Shown: positions 51,374 through 61,177 of the stretch, piece by piece | Layout of the letters: each line of letters begins with the position of its first letter | How positions within the stretch are numbered: the stretch's first letter is position 1 | Assembly (NCBI GenBank): GCA_023251455.1 | Contig: JAHEYT010000039.1 | Span: forward strand, 1 to 64,000 | DNA: 64,000 bases | From: Bacteroidota bacterium | Lineage (GTDB): Bacteria > Bacteroidota > Bacteroidia > Bacteroidales > Prolixibacteraceae | Reading direction: 5' to 3' | Position numbers and translations under genes: made by a program | Notes under the pieces: model-generated | The model's input: only the letters and a program-made list of their open reading frames with translations | Told to the model about the DNA's origin: nothing | Databases searched by the model: none

Positions 51374-51652
51374 TTAATCGATGGTTGCCCTGAGATCTTT
51401 TTGAACCAGAGCGTTTTTCATTGGTCTAAGATAAGAAAAACTTCCCTTTTTAACATCACATTTCCCTTTATAATGAACTAGAAGTGTACATTGCTCAGCC
51501 TGAATCATATCGTGCTCGCAAATATTGATTAATGCGTCGATCACATAGTCGAAAGTGTGATAGTCATCGTTGTGAAGAACCAGAAACTTCTCTTTTTTGT
51601 TTCTGACATCTTGTTCTTCATCTTTTTCTTTATGTGGAGCTGTTCGTGTCAT
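51374..51652 (-). CDS. clpS: Clp protease adaptor ClpS
   Basis: 92 aa. The N-end-rule adaptor core is visible: LVLHNDDYHTFDYVIDALIN with the substrate-gating Asn/Asp pair, followed by AEQCTLLVHYKGKCDVKKGS with the His of the binding pocket. ClpS brings proteins with Phe, Leu, Tyr or Trp at the N-terminus to ClpAP or ClpCP. It stands in front of nfeD and floA, probably in one transcript. Confidence 0.9.
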   Translation of the reverse strand: MTRTAPHKEKDEEQDVRNKKEKFLVLHNDDYHTFDYVIDALINICEHDMIQAEQCTLLVHYKGKCDVKKGSFSYLRPMKNALVQKDLRATID

Positions 51653-51760
51653 AATTTTGAGATAAACTGAATTTTTAATTGTTGAATAATCGACTGATAT
51701 TGTGTCAATAAACTCTATATCTAATACAATTTACCGAGACTTTTGTTTCAGTAAAACTAC

Positions 51761-52687
51761 TTATGGTTTGACAGGTTCATTATTTAATTTCCGGGCTTCC
51801 TCCAATGTGATTCTTTTCCCATTATTGTAAGCCGCAATCGTAGCATTTTTTATTCCTTCCAATTTAACTTGTCCCTGCATGGTTAAGGCATCCTGATATT
51901 GCTTTAAGCTACCAGTTGTGTACACCGTAACACCTTTTTCGTCTTTATAACTTTCAACTTTTCGCAATAAACCAAGCTTTTTTATCGATTTGGCTGCAGT
52001 TTCAGGCATTTTCCCTTTGTAGGCACCAACCTGAATTTTATAGATTATTGCTGAAACAGGTTCTGTATTGACAACAGGTTTCGGCTCTGCCTGGTAATAA
52101 GTAATGGTGTCAGGAAGTATTTGCTTGTGCGATAACGCTGTTGCTTGTTGGATGCTGTCTTGAAACAACTTGATTTTCTCCTGAAACTTAGCTTTTTCAT
52201 CAGCTGAAGCCGATTGCCAGTATTGGTTTTCTTCATTCCTGACTTTCTCGTACAAAGCAGGAATCTCTTCATTCAAGGTCATAAGTTGCTGTTCCGCTTT
52301 TAAAATCTGGGTCGAAATTTTCTCTTTCTGGTCGTCGGATGAGTCGGCGTAGGATTTTCGTAAGCTGTCGGTTTGTGCAGAAAGCTTGTCGACTTCCTTC
52401 TGTTTCTGCCAGGCTTTATAGAATATCTTTTTCGATTCGCTTTTTACAAAATGAATAAAACTGAAGTAGCTGACCGCCGAATTTACCTGAAAGCTGATTG
52501 GTTCTTTTTGTGCATTTTCAGGAATAACTAATACATCAGTCTGAGAAACTGCCGGTATTACGGTTGTGATTGTGTCGTTTTGGTGCAGCTCAGTTGATGA
52601 AGTGCTGGCATGTAAATTTAATCCGCCAATTGTAAACAATAGGAGAATGAGTGTTGTTTTTATGCTTGTTGAAAATTGAATTAACAT
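51761..52687 (-). CDS. SPOR-domain envelope protein with coiled coil
   Basis: 308 aa. A signal or anchor segment (about 10-28) is followed by a long charged helix (about 90-190, KKIFYKAWQKQKEVDKLSAQ and following heptads) and a C-terminal SPOR domain (about 212-300, IIYKIQVGAYKGKMPETAAKS, VYTTGSLKQYQDAL). SPOR domains bind denuded glycan strands of peptidoglycan, often at the division site. It is probably periplasmic. It is divergent from bcp-recA and stands 109 bases before clpS. Confidence 0.82.
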   Translation of the reverse strand: MLIQFSTSIKTTLILLLFTIGGLNLHASTSSTELHQNDTITTVIPAVSQTDVLVIPENAQKEPISFQVNSAVSYFSFIHFVKSESKKIFYKAWQKQKEVDKLSAQTDSLRKSYADSSDDQKEKISTQILKAEQQLMTLNEEIPALYEKVRNEENQYWQSASADEKAKFQEKIKLFQDSIQQATALSHKQILPDTITYYQAEPKPVVNTEPVSAIIYKIQVGAYKGKMPETAAKSIKKLGLLRKVESYKDEKGVTVYTTGSLKQYQDALTMQGQVKLEGIKNATIAAYNNGKRITLEEARKLNNEPVKP

Positions 52688-52809
52688 ATTCAGTATTTGT
52701 TTTATTCGGCTTTAAAATTACTAAAAATGTAGCTAGCTCTTGATACGAAAGCACTGGTTTATTTTATTAACAACGTTTTGTTGCGACTGAATCATATCAA
52801 TATTTCAAG

Positions 52810-52817
52810 TATATTTG
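52810..52817 (+). promoter_or_regulatory. -7 promoter box upstream of bcp
   Basis: TATATTTG is an exact TAnnTTTG box, 23 bases before the bcp start. The -33 box is not clear. Confidence 0.4.
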
Positions 52818-52839
52818 TCTAACTTAAAAACATTCGATA

Positions 52840-53307
52840 ATGACATCTTTAAGTAAAGGTGATAAAGCTCCTGAATTTCATGGGTTAAATCAAAACAATG
52901 AGAACGTTTCATTGGAAACTTTTAAGGGTAAAAAGCTAATTATCTACTTTTATCCGAAAGATAATACGCCGGGTTGTACCGCTGAATCCTGCAATTTGAA
53001 CGATAATTACCAGGCTTGGTTGGCAAAAGGCTACGAAGTTGTTGGCGTTAGTCCCGACAGTGTTGCTTCACATAAAAAGTTCGCCGATAAGTTTCATTTC
53101 GGGTTTAACCTGATTGCTGATACTGAGAAAGAAATGCTTCAGGCTTATGGCGTTTGGGGTGAAAAAAGTATGTACGGGAAAAAGTATATGGGCGTTATGC
53201 GCACCACTTTTGTAATTGACGAATCAGGAATTATTGTAGATATTTTTGAAAAAGTTGATACAAAAAACCATACCGATCAAATCATTAAAGCATTAGATAT
53301 TAAATAA
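52840..53307 (+). CDS. bcp: Thiol peroxidase of the Bcp/PrxQ family
   Basis: 155 aa. The peroxidatic Cys46 is in [14 protein letters not shown], with the resolving Cys51 five residues on, as in atypical two-Cys Bcp enzymes. [12 protein letters not shown] and [13 protein letters not shown] are family words. It reduces hydrogen peroxide and organic peroxides with thioredoxin. The stop codon is one base before the recA start, so the two are coupled. Confidence 0.95.
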   Translation: MTSLSKGDKAPEFHGLNQNNENVSLETFKGKKLIIYFYPKDNTPGCTAESCNLNDNYQAWLAKGYEVVGVSPDSVASHKKFADKFHFGFNLIADTEKEMLQAYGVWGEKSMYGKKYMGVMRTTFVIDESGIIVDIFEKVDTKNHTDQIIKALDIK

Positions 53308-53308
53308 A

Positions 53309-54334
53309 ATGGCAAACGACGAAAAATCAAAACAGAACATCGAAAAGCTGAAAGCTCTGCAGTTGACAATGGATAAAATCGAGAAAAGCTATGGCAAAGG
53401 CTCGATTATGAAGTTAGGCGACCGTGTAGTTGAAGAGATTCCATCAATTTCTTCAGGATCAATAGGATTAGATATTGCAATGGGCGTTGGTGGTTATCCA
53501 AAGGGAAGAATCATCGAAATTTACGGGCCTGAATCTTCAGGTAAAACTACTTTGGCCATTCATGCCATTGCTGAAGCTCAAAAAGCTGGTGGTATTGCTG
53601 CCATTATTGATGCTGAACATGCGTTTGATCCGGGATATGCTACAAAATTAGGCGTTGATATCAACGAATTGCTGATTTCGCAACCTGATAATGGTGAGCA
53701 GGCACTGGAAATTGCCGATAACCTGATTCGTTCGGGAGCTGTGGACATTATCGTTATTGACTCGGTAGCAGCTTTGACTCCAAAAGCCGAAATTGAAGGA
53801 GAGATGGGAGATTCCAAAATGGGACTTCAGGCTCGTTTGATGTCTCAGGCTTTGCGTAAATTGACCGCCAACATCAACCGCACCAAAACCTGCGTTATTT
53901 TCATTAACCAGTTGCGCGAGAAAATCGGTGTCATGTTTGGTAATCCTGAAACGACTACCGGTGGTAATGCACTGAAATTTTATGCTTCGGTACGTTTGGA
54001 TATTCGCCGTATTGGTCAGATTAAAGACGGTGAAGAAGCCCAGGGAAACCATACCCGAGTGAAAGTTGTTAAGAATAAAGTGGCTCCGCCATTCAAAAAA
54101 GCGGAATTCGACATCATGTATGGCGAAGGTATTTCAAAGACCGGAGAAATCGTTGATTTGGGCGTTGAACTCAATGTCGTCAAAAAGAGCGGATCGTGGT
54201 TTAGTTACGGAGATACCAAGCTTGGACAAGGGCGTGAATCGGTAAAAACGGTACTTCGCGACAATCCTGAATTAGCACAGGAACTGGAAGCTAAAATATT
54301 TGAAGCAATTACCGCAACGACGACGGTAAATTAA
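53309..54334 (+). CDS. recA: Recombinase RecA
   Basis: 341 aa. Walker A GPESSGKT is at 73-80; [10 protein letters not shown] is Walker [42 protein letters not shown] (loop 2) and [17 protein letters not shown] follow as in all RecA proteins. It forms filaments for homologous recombination. No LexA-box-like site is evident upstream, and transcription probably starts before bcp. Confidence 0.98.
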   Translation: MANDEKSKQNIEKLKALQLTMDKIEKSYGKGSIMKLGDRVVEEIPSISSGSIGLDIAMGVGGYPKGRIIEIYGPESSGKTTLAIHAIAEAQKAGGIAAIIDAEHAFDPGYATKLGVDINELLISQPDNGEQALEIADNLIRSGAVDIIVIDSVAALTPKAEIEGEMGDSKMGLQARLMSQALRKLTANINRTKTCVIFINQLREKIGVMFGNPETTTGGNALKFYASVRLDIRRIGQIKDGEEAQGNHTRVKVVKNKVAPPFKKAEFDIMYGEGISKTGEIVDLGVELNVVKKSGSWFSYGDTKLGQGRESVKTVLRDNPELAQELEAKIFEAITATTTVN

Positions 54335-54356
54335 ATAAAGTTTAAAAATACAGTCA

Positions 54357-54399
54357 TGTCCGGGTTTGGCAGCTGTGCTGTTAGATCCGGATTTTTTTT
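54357..54399 (+). terminator. Terminator after recA
   Basis: TCCGG ... GGCAGC (54359-54373) pairs with GCTGTT ... CCGGA (54377-54391), with a small internal loop, followed by eight Ts. Confidence 0.75.
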
Positions 54400-54523
54400 A
54401 ATCGTATCTTTTGCCGCGATTTCTGATAGATTATTAAGAACCGTGGTTTATTTGTAATAAATATCAATCAGGAAGCTTAAAATGCTTGTAGATTTTAAGT
54501 TATTCCTTTAATTCAAAAAGGTT

Positions 54524-56953
54524 ATGAAAGTTTTAAAGTTTGGAGGTACTTCAGTCGGAAGTGCTGAAAATATTCAAAAGGTAAAGGAAATCCTGATGGG
54601 GCAGGATGACGATGTGATCGTTGTAGTCTCGGCTTTGGGTGGAATTACCGACAAAATTTTGAGTGCAGCAAAAATGGCTGCGATTGGAACCGGCTACTTT
54701 CAGGCTGAATTGACGGAAATTAACACGCGCCACTACCAAACGATTGAAAAACTATTTGTTGCTGAAAAACAAGCTGACATTAAGGAGAAAACCACGATTC
54801 TGCTTGAAGAACTTGAACGAATCATACAGGGAGTTTCTTTGATTGGAGAGCTCACACCAAAAACGCTGGATAAAATCGGCGGCTTTGGCGAACGCCTTTC
54901 ATCACTTATTATTTCAGAATTTATTCCTGAATCGAAATGGTTTGATTCAAGTAAGCTGATCAAGACAAACAGCGATTTTGGAAAAGCCATTGTCGATTTT
55001 GGACAAACCAATCAGCTCATTCAGGATGCTTTTGCCTCCTTTTCGGGTATTGCCATTGTTCCGGGTTTTATTTCGAGCAACGATGCCGGCGAGTACACCA
55101 CTTTAGGCCGTGGAGGTTCAGACTATACCGGTGCTATTTTGGCAGCGGCCGTCGATGCCACTTCGCTCGAAATCTGGACCGATGTGAATGGCTTTATGAC
55201 TGCCGATCCGCGGGTGATCAGCAAAGCATATACGATTAAAACCCTGAGTTATTCGGAGGCGATGGAGCTTTCGCACTTTGGTGCAAAGGTTATATATCCG
55301 CCGACTATTCTCCCGGTGTACAAGAAAGGAATACCCGTCAGGATTAAAAATACGATGGAGCCAGAAGCCGAAGGAACGTTGATTACCGATAGCAGGCTTA
55401 ACGGGAAAGACTTGCCAATCAAAGGTATTTCGTCCATTTCAAATATTACCCTCATTACCATTCAGGGATTAGGAATGGTAGGCGTTACAGGCATTTCTGC
55501 CCGTCTTTTCGGAGCGCTGGCTCGTCAAAATGTGAATGTCATCCTGATTTCGCAGGCTTCTTCTGAAAACTCGATCAGTTTTGCCATAGATTCATCCAGT
55601 TCGTCAAAAGCTGAAGAAGCAATCAGACGCGAATTTGAGCGCGAAATTCAGCTCGACCAGATCAATAAAATTACGATTGAAGAGAATCTGGCGATTGTGG
55701 CTATTGTTGGTGAAAATATGAAACATGCCACCGGAGTTGCCGGAAAATTGTTCAACACCATCGGTAAAAACGGGGTGAACATTATTGCTATCGCACAGGG
55801 AGCTTCGGAGTTGAATATTTCGTGGGTTGTTAAAATCTCGGATTTGCGCAAAACCCTGAACGTGGTCCACGAATCGTTCTTTTTGTCGGAGAATGTTGAG
55901 CTGAACGTTTTCCTGTTGGGAATTGGTTTGGTGGGCGGAAATCTGCTCGAACAAATCAAACAACAGCAGCCTAAATTGCTGAAAGAAAAACACCTCAAGA
56001 TTAAACTGGCCGGAGTTGCCAATTCAAAGAAGATGCTATTTAATCGCGAGGGTATCGATATTGCCACTTTTCGCGAAAAAATGACGACTGAAGGTCAGGA
56101 TTCGAGCCTCGAAAACTTTAAAAATGAAATTATCGGCCTGAACATGTACAATTCCATCTTTGTGGACTGCACTGCTAACGATCAGGCTGCCGGATTATAT
56201 GCCGAATTGCTGAATGCCAACATTTCGATTGTTACAGCCAATAAAGTAGCAGCTTCGTCGGAATACGAAAACTATGCGCTTCTGAAGAAAACGGCCAAGC
56301 GGAAAGGTGCTAAATTCCTTTTTGAAACCAATGTTGGTGCTGGTTTGCCAATTATTACCACCTTGAACGATTTGGTCAATTCGGGCGATACCATTGTGAA
56401 AATTGAAGCTGTTTTGTCTGGAACACTTAACTTTATTTTCAATACCATTAGCGAAACTGTTCCTTTGAGTAAAACTATTCGGATGGCTAAAGATCTGGGA
56501 TTTGCCGAGCCTGATCCACGTATAGATTTGAGTGGTGTTGACGTAGCCCGAAAGCTACTGATTCTCGTGCGCGAATCGGGTCATCAGTTCGATATGAAAG
56601 ACGTCAAAATCAATACATTTATTCCTTCCAACTATTTTGAAGGAAGCGTAGACGATTTTTGGAAAAGGATACCTGAAATGGATGCTGAATTTGAGGCCAA
56701 CCGGAAAAAGCTTGCTGCTGAAGGTCTTCTCTGGCGTTTTGTAGCCAAGTTCGAAGATGGGAAAGCCGAAGTTGGGCTTCAGCAGATTGAAGCAAACCAT
56801 CCGTTTGCCGACCTTCAGGGATCGAACAATCTGGTGATGTTTAATACTGAACGTTATCTTGAATATCCGATGATTATTAAGGGATATGGCGCAGGCGCTG
56901 CAGTAACTGCCGCCGGGGTTTTTGCTGATATCATCAGAGTTTCGAATATATAA
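54524..56953 (+). CDS. thrA: Bifunctional aspartate kinase / homoserine dehydrogenase ThrA
   Basis: 809 aa. The aspartokinase half begins MKVLKFGGTSVGSAENIQKV and has TLGRGGSDYTGA. Two ACT domains (about 315-450; ITIQGLGMVGVTGISARLF, AIVAIVGENMKHATGVAGKLF) sense threonine. The homoserine dehydrogenase half (about 460-809) contains the NVFLLGIGLVGGNLLEQI Rossmann motif, VTANKVAA and FLFETNVGAGLP, and PDPRIDLSGVDVARKLLIL. It catalyses the first and third steps of threonine synthesis. It leads the thrA - apgM-like - thrC operon. Confidence 0.97.
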   Translation: MKVLKFGGTSVGSAENIQKVKEILMGQDDDVIVVVSALGGITDKILSAAKMAAIGTGYFQAELTEINTRHYQTIEKLFVAEKQADIKEKTTILLEELERIIQGVSLIGELTPKTLDKIGGFGERLSSLIISEFIPESKWFDSSKLIKTNSDFGKAIVDFGQTNQLIQDAFASFSGIAIVPGFISSNDAGEYTTLGRGGSDYTGAILAAAVDATSLEIWTDVNGFMTADPRVISKAYTIKTLSYSEAMELSHFGAKVIYPPTILPVYKKGIPVRIKNTMEPEAEGTLITDSRLNGKDLPIKGISSISNITLITIQGLGMVGVTGISARLFGALARQNVNVILISQASSENSISFAIDSSSSSKAEEAIRREFEREIQLDQINKITIEENLAIVAIVGENMKHATGVAGKLFNTIGKNGVNIIAIAQGASELNISWVVKISDLRKTLNVVHESFFLSENVELNVFLLGIGLVGGNLLEQIKQQQPKLLKEKHLKIKLAGVANSKKMLFNREGIDIATFREKMTTEGQDSSLENFKNEIIGLNMYNSIFVDCTANDQAAGLYAELLNANISIVTANKVAASSEYENYALLKKTAKRKGAKFLFETNVGAGLPIITTLNDLVNSGDTIVKIEAVLSGTLNFIFNTISETVPLSKTIRMAKDLGFAEPDPRIDLSGVDVARKLLILVRESGHQFDMKDVKINTFIPSNYFEGSVDDFWKRIPEMDAEFEANRKKLAAEGLLWRFVAKFEDGKAEVGLQQIEANHPFADLQGSNNLVMFNTERYLEYPMIIKGYGAGAAVTAAGVFADIIRVSNI

Positions 56954-56968
56954 AAAGACACAAGCCAA

Positions 56969-57041
56969 AAGTATCTAGTATCAGGATTTTGACATTGGGT
57001 GAACTTTGTTGGTTAATTGTAGTTGTTGATACCTGATACTG
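56969..57041. repeat. 'Word' repeat between thrA and the apgM-like gene
   Basis: AAGTATCTAGTATCAGG (56969-56985) carries the word GTATC twice, and GTTGATACCTGATACT (57025-57040) carries it inverted twice; AGTATCAGG and CCTGATACT pair perfectly. Confidence 0.6.
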
Positions 57042-57066
57042 AAAAATATACTTTGAACTGATTTTT

Positions 57067-58284
57067 ATGAAATATATAATTGTTTTGGGAGATGGAATGG
57101 CCGATGAGCCATTGGCTGCATATGGTGGAAAAACTCCGCTTCAGATGGCCGAAAAGCCTGTAATTGACAGTCTGGCGAAAAGGGGTAGGACAGGTCTACT
57201 GAAAACGGTTCCGGAAGATATGCATCCGGGAAGTGAAATTGCAAACATGTCGGTATTGGGTTACGATGTTCATCGGGTTTTTGAAGGTCGCGGTGTGCTC
57301 GAAGCAGCCAGTATAGGTGTTACTCTGGATGAAAACGATCTGGCTCTGCGCTGTAATTTATTAACCATTGAAAATGAAAATATCAAGAATCACTCAGCCG
57401 GGCATATATCCAATGTTGAAGCTTACGAGCTAATCGAATACCTGAATAAAAAACTGGGCAACGAAATAATCCGTTTTTATCCCGGCGTTTCATACCGGCA
57501 TTTGCTGGTTATTAAAGGCGGAAAAAAGTACATGAGTTGCACCCCGCCACATGATGTTCCTGGAAAACCATTTCGTCCATGTTTGATTGAAGCAGAAAAT
57601 GAGGAATCTGCTGCAACTTCCAAATTGCTGAATTACCTGATTTTGCGCTCACAGGCATTACTGGCCGATCATCCGGTTAACCTGAAACGGAAAGAAGCAG
57701 GGAAAGAAGTTGCCAACAGTATCTGGCCGTGGTCTCCGGGTTACAAACCACAAATGCCGACCTTAAAAGAACTTTTCGGCATTGAAAAATCGGCTGTAAT
57801 TTCGGCTGTTGATCTGATTCAGGGAATTGGCGTTTATGCCGGAATGGATGTGATTAAAGTGGAGGGTGCAACAGGCCTGTACGATACCAATTACGAAGGA
57901 AAAGCTAAGGCAACAATTGATGCCCTAAAAGACCATGATTTAGTCTATTTGCATGTGGAGGCCAGCGATGAAGCCGGGCATGAAGGCGATGTGGACCTGA
58001 AAACAAAAACCATTGGTTATTTGGATTCACGAATTGTCAAATTTCTGGTTGAAGAAACCGAAAAAATGGATGAGCCGGTTACCATAGCCGTTTTGCCTGA
58101 TCACCCAACGCCTTGTGCAACCAAGATTCATACACGTAACCCAGTGCCATTTATTATATATAAACCTGGCGAAACCCCCGATAGTGCTCAATTCTATGAT
58201 GAATTTGAGGTTGCGAAAGGTTCGTATGGCATTTTGAAAGGTGACCAGTTTATGAAAGCATTATTAACTAAAATTAGTAATTAA
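57067..58284 (+). CDS. apgM-type phosphoglycerate mutase homologue, candidate homoserine kinase
   Basis: 405 aa, alkaline-phosphatase superfamily. IIVLGDGMADEPLAAYGGKTPL carries the first metal site; MHPGSEIANMSVLGYD holds the nucleophile Ser (G-S-E-I-A-N-M); EASDEAGHEGD and LPDHPTPC supply further metal ligands. By sequence it is a cofactor-independent phosphoglycerate mutase of the archaeal type. It sits between thrA and thrC, where thrB is expected, and no other homoserine kinase is in the operon. Members of this family in such operons have been proposed as homoserine kinases (ThrB2-like). I infer that role from context. Confidence 0.85.
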   Translation: MKYIIVLGDGMADEPLAAYGGKTPLQMAEKPVIDSLAKRGRTGLLKTVPEDMHPGSEIANMSVLGYDVHRVFEGRGVLEAASIGVTLDENDLALRCNLLTIENENIKNHSAGHISNVEAYELIEYLNKKLGNEIIRFYPGVSYRHLLVIKGGKKYMSCTPPHDVPGKPFRPCLIEAENEESAATSKLLNYLILRSQALLADHPVNLKRKEAGKEVANSIWPWSPGYKPQMPTLKELFGIEKSAVISAVDLIQGIGVYAGMDVIKVEGATGLYDTNYEGKAKATIDALKDHDLVYLHVEASDEAGHEGDVDLKTKTIGYLDSRIVKFLVEETEKMDEPVTIAVLPDHPTPCATKIHTRNPVPFIIYKPGETPDSAQFYDEFEVAKGSYGILKGDQFMKALLTKISN

Positions 58285-58363
58285 CTAATAATTTTTTAAT
58301 CTAAAAGTTGAAAGGTTCCAACCTTGATTGTTAACTTTAGAGTCTGAAATTTGAATAACTAAA

Positions 58364-59665
58364 ATGAAATATTTTAGCACTAATAAAACTGTTCCTTCAG
58401 TATCGCTAATGGAGGCAGTTACCAAAGGATTGGCAAGCGACAATGGGTTGTTTATGCCCGAACGGATTGAAGAATTCCGCCCTGAATTTTTTAAACGCAT
58501 ACATCAGTTGAGTTTTCAGGAAATCTCGTTTGAAGTTGCCAAAAAATTCTTTGGGGATGATATCCCTGAAAATACTCTGAAAGAGATTGTTGAAGATACC
58601 CTTAATTTTGATTGCCCGATCGTAAAAGTAAGCGATTCAATGTATTCACTTGAATTGTTTCATGGACCAACCTTGGCATTTAAAGACGTTGGCGGCCGGT
58701 TTATGGCTCGTCTGCTTCGGTATTTCCTCCAGGGATTCAAAAAAGAGGTCAATGTATTGGTTGCCACTTCAGGAGATACCGGAAGCGCTGTTGCCAATGG
58801 ATTTTATGATGTGCCTGGAATTAAAGTCTATGTGTTGTATCCGAAAGGTTTGGTGAGCGACATTCAGGAAAAACAGTTTACTACTCTGGGAAAAAACATC
58901 ACCGCGCTCGAAATTGATGGAACTTTTGACGATTGTCAGAAACTTGTGAAATCGGCTTTTCTCGACAAAGAGTTGAACGAAAAAATGGTGTTGACTTCTG
59001 CCAACTCGATTAATGTGGCACGGTTCCTTCCGCAGGCTTTTTACTACTTCAATGCCTATGCGCGCCTGCGTGAGGCAGGAGTTGATGGTGAAGTGGTATT
59101 TTCGGTGCCAAGTGGCAACTTCGGAAACCTGACAGCCGGATTGTTTGCCAAATTCATGGGATTGCCTGTTAAGCGGTTTATCGCTGCGAATAACGAAAAC
59201 GACATTGTTTATAAATACCTGAAGTCCGGTAAATATGAACCCCGGGCATCGGTTTCAACGATTGCCAACGCCATGGACGTAGGCGCTCCGAGTAATTTTG
59301 CCCGTATACTTGAATTGTATAACCATTCACATCTGGAAATTTCGACCGAAATGGTTGGCTATCGTTACTCTGATAAGGAAATTCGCGATACCATGAAACA
59401 GGTTTTCACAGAAGAAAAATACATGCTCGACCCTCATGGTGCTGTAGGCTATCGTGCGTTAAAAGCCGATTTAAAGGATGGAGAAGTTGGAGTTTTCCTT
59501 GAGACAGCCCATCCGGCCAAATTCACTGAAACGGTTGAAAGTGTTTTAGGTGAAGGGACAGTTGTCCTTCCGGAGAAACTGGCTGCCTTTATGAAAGGTG
59601 AAAAACTATCAATTCCGTTAAGTACTGAATTTGCTGACTTTAAGCAATTTTTACTGAATAAATAA
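58364..59665 (+). CDS. thrC: Threonine synthase ThrC
   Basis: 433 aa, PLP enzyme of the long, N-terminally extended type. MKYFSTNKTVPSVSLMEAVTKGLASDNGLFMPE begins in the family style; LFHGPTLAFKDVGGRFMAR holds the PLP lysine; ATSGDTGSAVANGF and VPSGNFGNLTAGLFAKFMG bind phosphate. It converts O-phosphohomoserine to threonine. It is the last gene of the thr operon, closed by a strong terminator. Confidence 0.97.
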   Translation: MKYFSTNKTVPSVSLMEAVTKGLASDNGLFMPERIEEFRPEFFKRIHQLSFQEISFEVAKKFFGDDIPENTLKEIVEDTLNFDCPIVKVSDSMYSLELFHGPTLAFKDVGGRFMARLLRYFLQGFKKEVNVLVATSGDTGSAVANGFYDVPGIKVYVLYPKGLVSDIQEKQFTTLGKNITALEIDGTFDDCQKLVKSAFLDKELNEKMVLTSANSINVARFLPQAFYYFNAYARLREAGVDGEVVFSVPSGNFGNLTAGLFAKFMGLPVKRFIAANNENDIVYKYLKSGKYEPRASVSTIANAMDVGAPSNFARILELYNHSHLEISTEMVGYRYSDKEIRDTMKQVFTEEKYMLDPHGAVGYRALKADLKDGEVGVFLETAHPAKFTETVESVLGEGTVVLPEKLAAFMKGEKLSIPLSTEFADFKQFLLNK

Positions 59666-59682
59666 GGATTTAATATATACTG

Positions 59683-59720
59683 AAAGCCGTTTTCGATTCG
59701 TTCGAAAACGGCTTTTCGTT
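59683..59720 (+). terminator. Terminator of the thr operon
   Basis: AAAGCCGTTTTCGA (59683-59696) pairs perfectly with TCGAAAACGGCTTT (59702-59715) around TTCGT, followed by a T-rich tail. Confidence 0.9.
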
Positions 59721-59827
59721 TTAAGAGTTGTTACAGATTCTCGCGACGAATTGGTTAGATGCAAACATCAAACTTAAGAATGTGAATACTTTAGGTCAAA
59801 CTCTCCTGAAATTTGATTTAGATTTTG

Positions 59828-59835
59828 TAAATTTG
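59828..59835 (+). promoter_or_regulatory. -7 promoter box upstream of the S8 protease
   Basis: TAAATTTG is an exact TAnnTTTG box about 80 bases before the gene. A TTTG at 59812 is too near to be its -33 partner. Confidence 0.3.
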
Positions 59836-59908
59836 ATAGAAGGGGAATTTATGTGAAAAGCATTTGTTTATTGTTCCTTCCTGAAATTTATAATACCTTA
59901 AAAATCGA

Positions 59909-61078
59909 ATGACTATGAAAAAGCTAAACGTATTAACAACAGTCTTTCTGGCAGGCTTAATGATAGCTGGATGTTCGCAAAAGGAAACAATCAACTCAAC
60001 TTATGAAGAAGAGCTGAGTCTGAAAAGTGCATCAGTTGCTGGAAAATACATTGTTGTGTTGAAAGAAGATGCCGGGTTGATGGATGCTGATCTGCAAACC
60101 CGAAATTTCAAAGTAAAAGAAAAAGCCTTAGGCTTGCTGAAGAAATATGAAGTAACCGGAGAAATTGAAGAGGTTTACGAAACGGCTTTGCAAGGCTTTA
60201 CGGTAAAGATGGCGCCCGGACAGGCAAAAAAAATGGGTGTTGATGGATTTGTAAAGTTTGTAGAAGCCGATCAGGTCATTTCATTGTCACCAATTGAAGT
60301 GAACGGAAAACCTGGGCCGACACCTCCACCTGCACTATGGGGAATTGAAAGGGTTGGAGGTCCCGGTGATGGAACCGGAAAAACAGCATGGATAATTGAT
60401 ACAGGTATTGATTTGACTCATCCTGATTTGAATGTTGATTATAAACGATCTGCAACTTTTCTAGGCGGGAAAACGACACCTTGGGACGAAAACGGTCATG
60501 GAACCCACGTTTCAGGAACTATTGCTGCAAAAAATGACGGTGTTGGTGTGGTTGGAGTGGCTGCCGGAGCTACTGTTGTTTCGGTTCGTGTGCTTAACCG
60601 GCAGGGCAGTGGTACCAATTCCGGAGTTATTGCCGGAGTCAATTATGTTGCTTCTAAGGGCGTTAGAGGAGATGTTGCGAACATGAGCTTGGGCGGCGGT
60701 GTTTCACAGGCACTTGATGATGCAGTATTAAATGCATCAGGTAAAGTTGAATTTGCATTGGCTGCCGGCAATGAATCGGATGATGCAAACAATCATTCCC
60801 CGGCTCGTGTCAATGGTCCAAATATATACACAGTTTCAGCCATGTGGGAAGGTGACAGATGGGTTTCATTTTCGAATTTTGGTAATCCTCCGGTTGATTA
60901 TTGCGCGCCTGGAGTTTACATTTATTCAACAGACAAAGATGGCGGATATGCAACCATGTCCGGAACTTCAATGGCTGCACCGCATGTAGCCGGATTGTTA
61001 CTGTTGGGAAGAATACATACTGATGGTTTTGTTACCGGCGATCCGGATGGTAATGCAGATCCGATTGCTCATAGATAA
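59909..61078 (+). CDS. Lipoprotein subtilisin-like serine protease (S8) with I9 propeptide
   Basis: 389 aa from the first ATG; the third codon is also ATG (59915) and equally good. The lipoprotein signal ends in LMIAGC. An I9 propeptide (about 45-128, GKYIVVLKEDAGLMD, ALQGFTVKMAPGQAKKM) precedes the S8 domain. The triad is Asp in AWIIDTGIDLTHPDL, His in NGHGTHVSGTIAA and Ser in MSGTSMAAPHVAGL, with the oxyanion Asn in LAAGNES. The end, GDPDGNADPIAHR, resembles proteinase-K-like enzymes of Bacteroidota. It is probably exported to the outer envelope, autoprocessed, and used for protein degradation. Confidence 0.92.
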   Translation: MTMKKLNVLTTVFLAGLMIAGCSQKETINSTYEEELSLKSASVAGKYIVVLKEDAGLMDADLQTRNFKVKEKALGLLKKYEVTGEIEEVYETALQGFTVKMAPGQAKKMGVDGFVKFVEADQVISLSPIEVNGKPGPTPPPALWGIERVGGPGDGTGKTAWIIDTGIDLTHPDLNVDYKRSATFLGGKTTPWDENGHGTHVSGTIAAKNDGVGVVGVAAGATVVSVRVLNRQGSGTNSGVIAGVNYVASKGVRGDVANMSLGGGVSQALDDAVLNASGKVEFALAAGNESDDANNHSPARVNGPNIYTVSAMWEGDRWVSFSNFGNPPVDYCAPGVYIYSTDKDGGYATMSGTSMAAPHVAGLLLLGRIHTDGFVTGDPDGNADPIAHR

Positions 61079-61099
61079 ATGTTAGATTAATACAATACA

Positions 61100-61136
61100 A
61101 ACCGGGTAAATTAAGTTTATCCGGTTTTTTATTTTG
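61100..61136 (+). terminator. Terminator of the S8 protease gene
   Basis: AACCGGGTAAA (61100-61110) pairs with TTTATCCGGTT (61116-61126), with one G-T pair, followed by Ts. Confidence 0.8.
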
Positions 61137-61177
61137 AATCAAATTGCGACTTTTGAGTGCTGTAAAAAAGTAGGATT

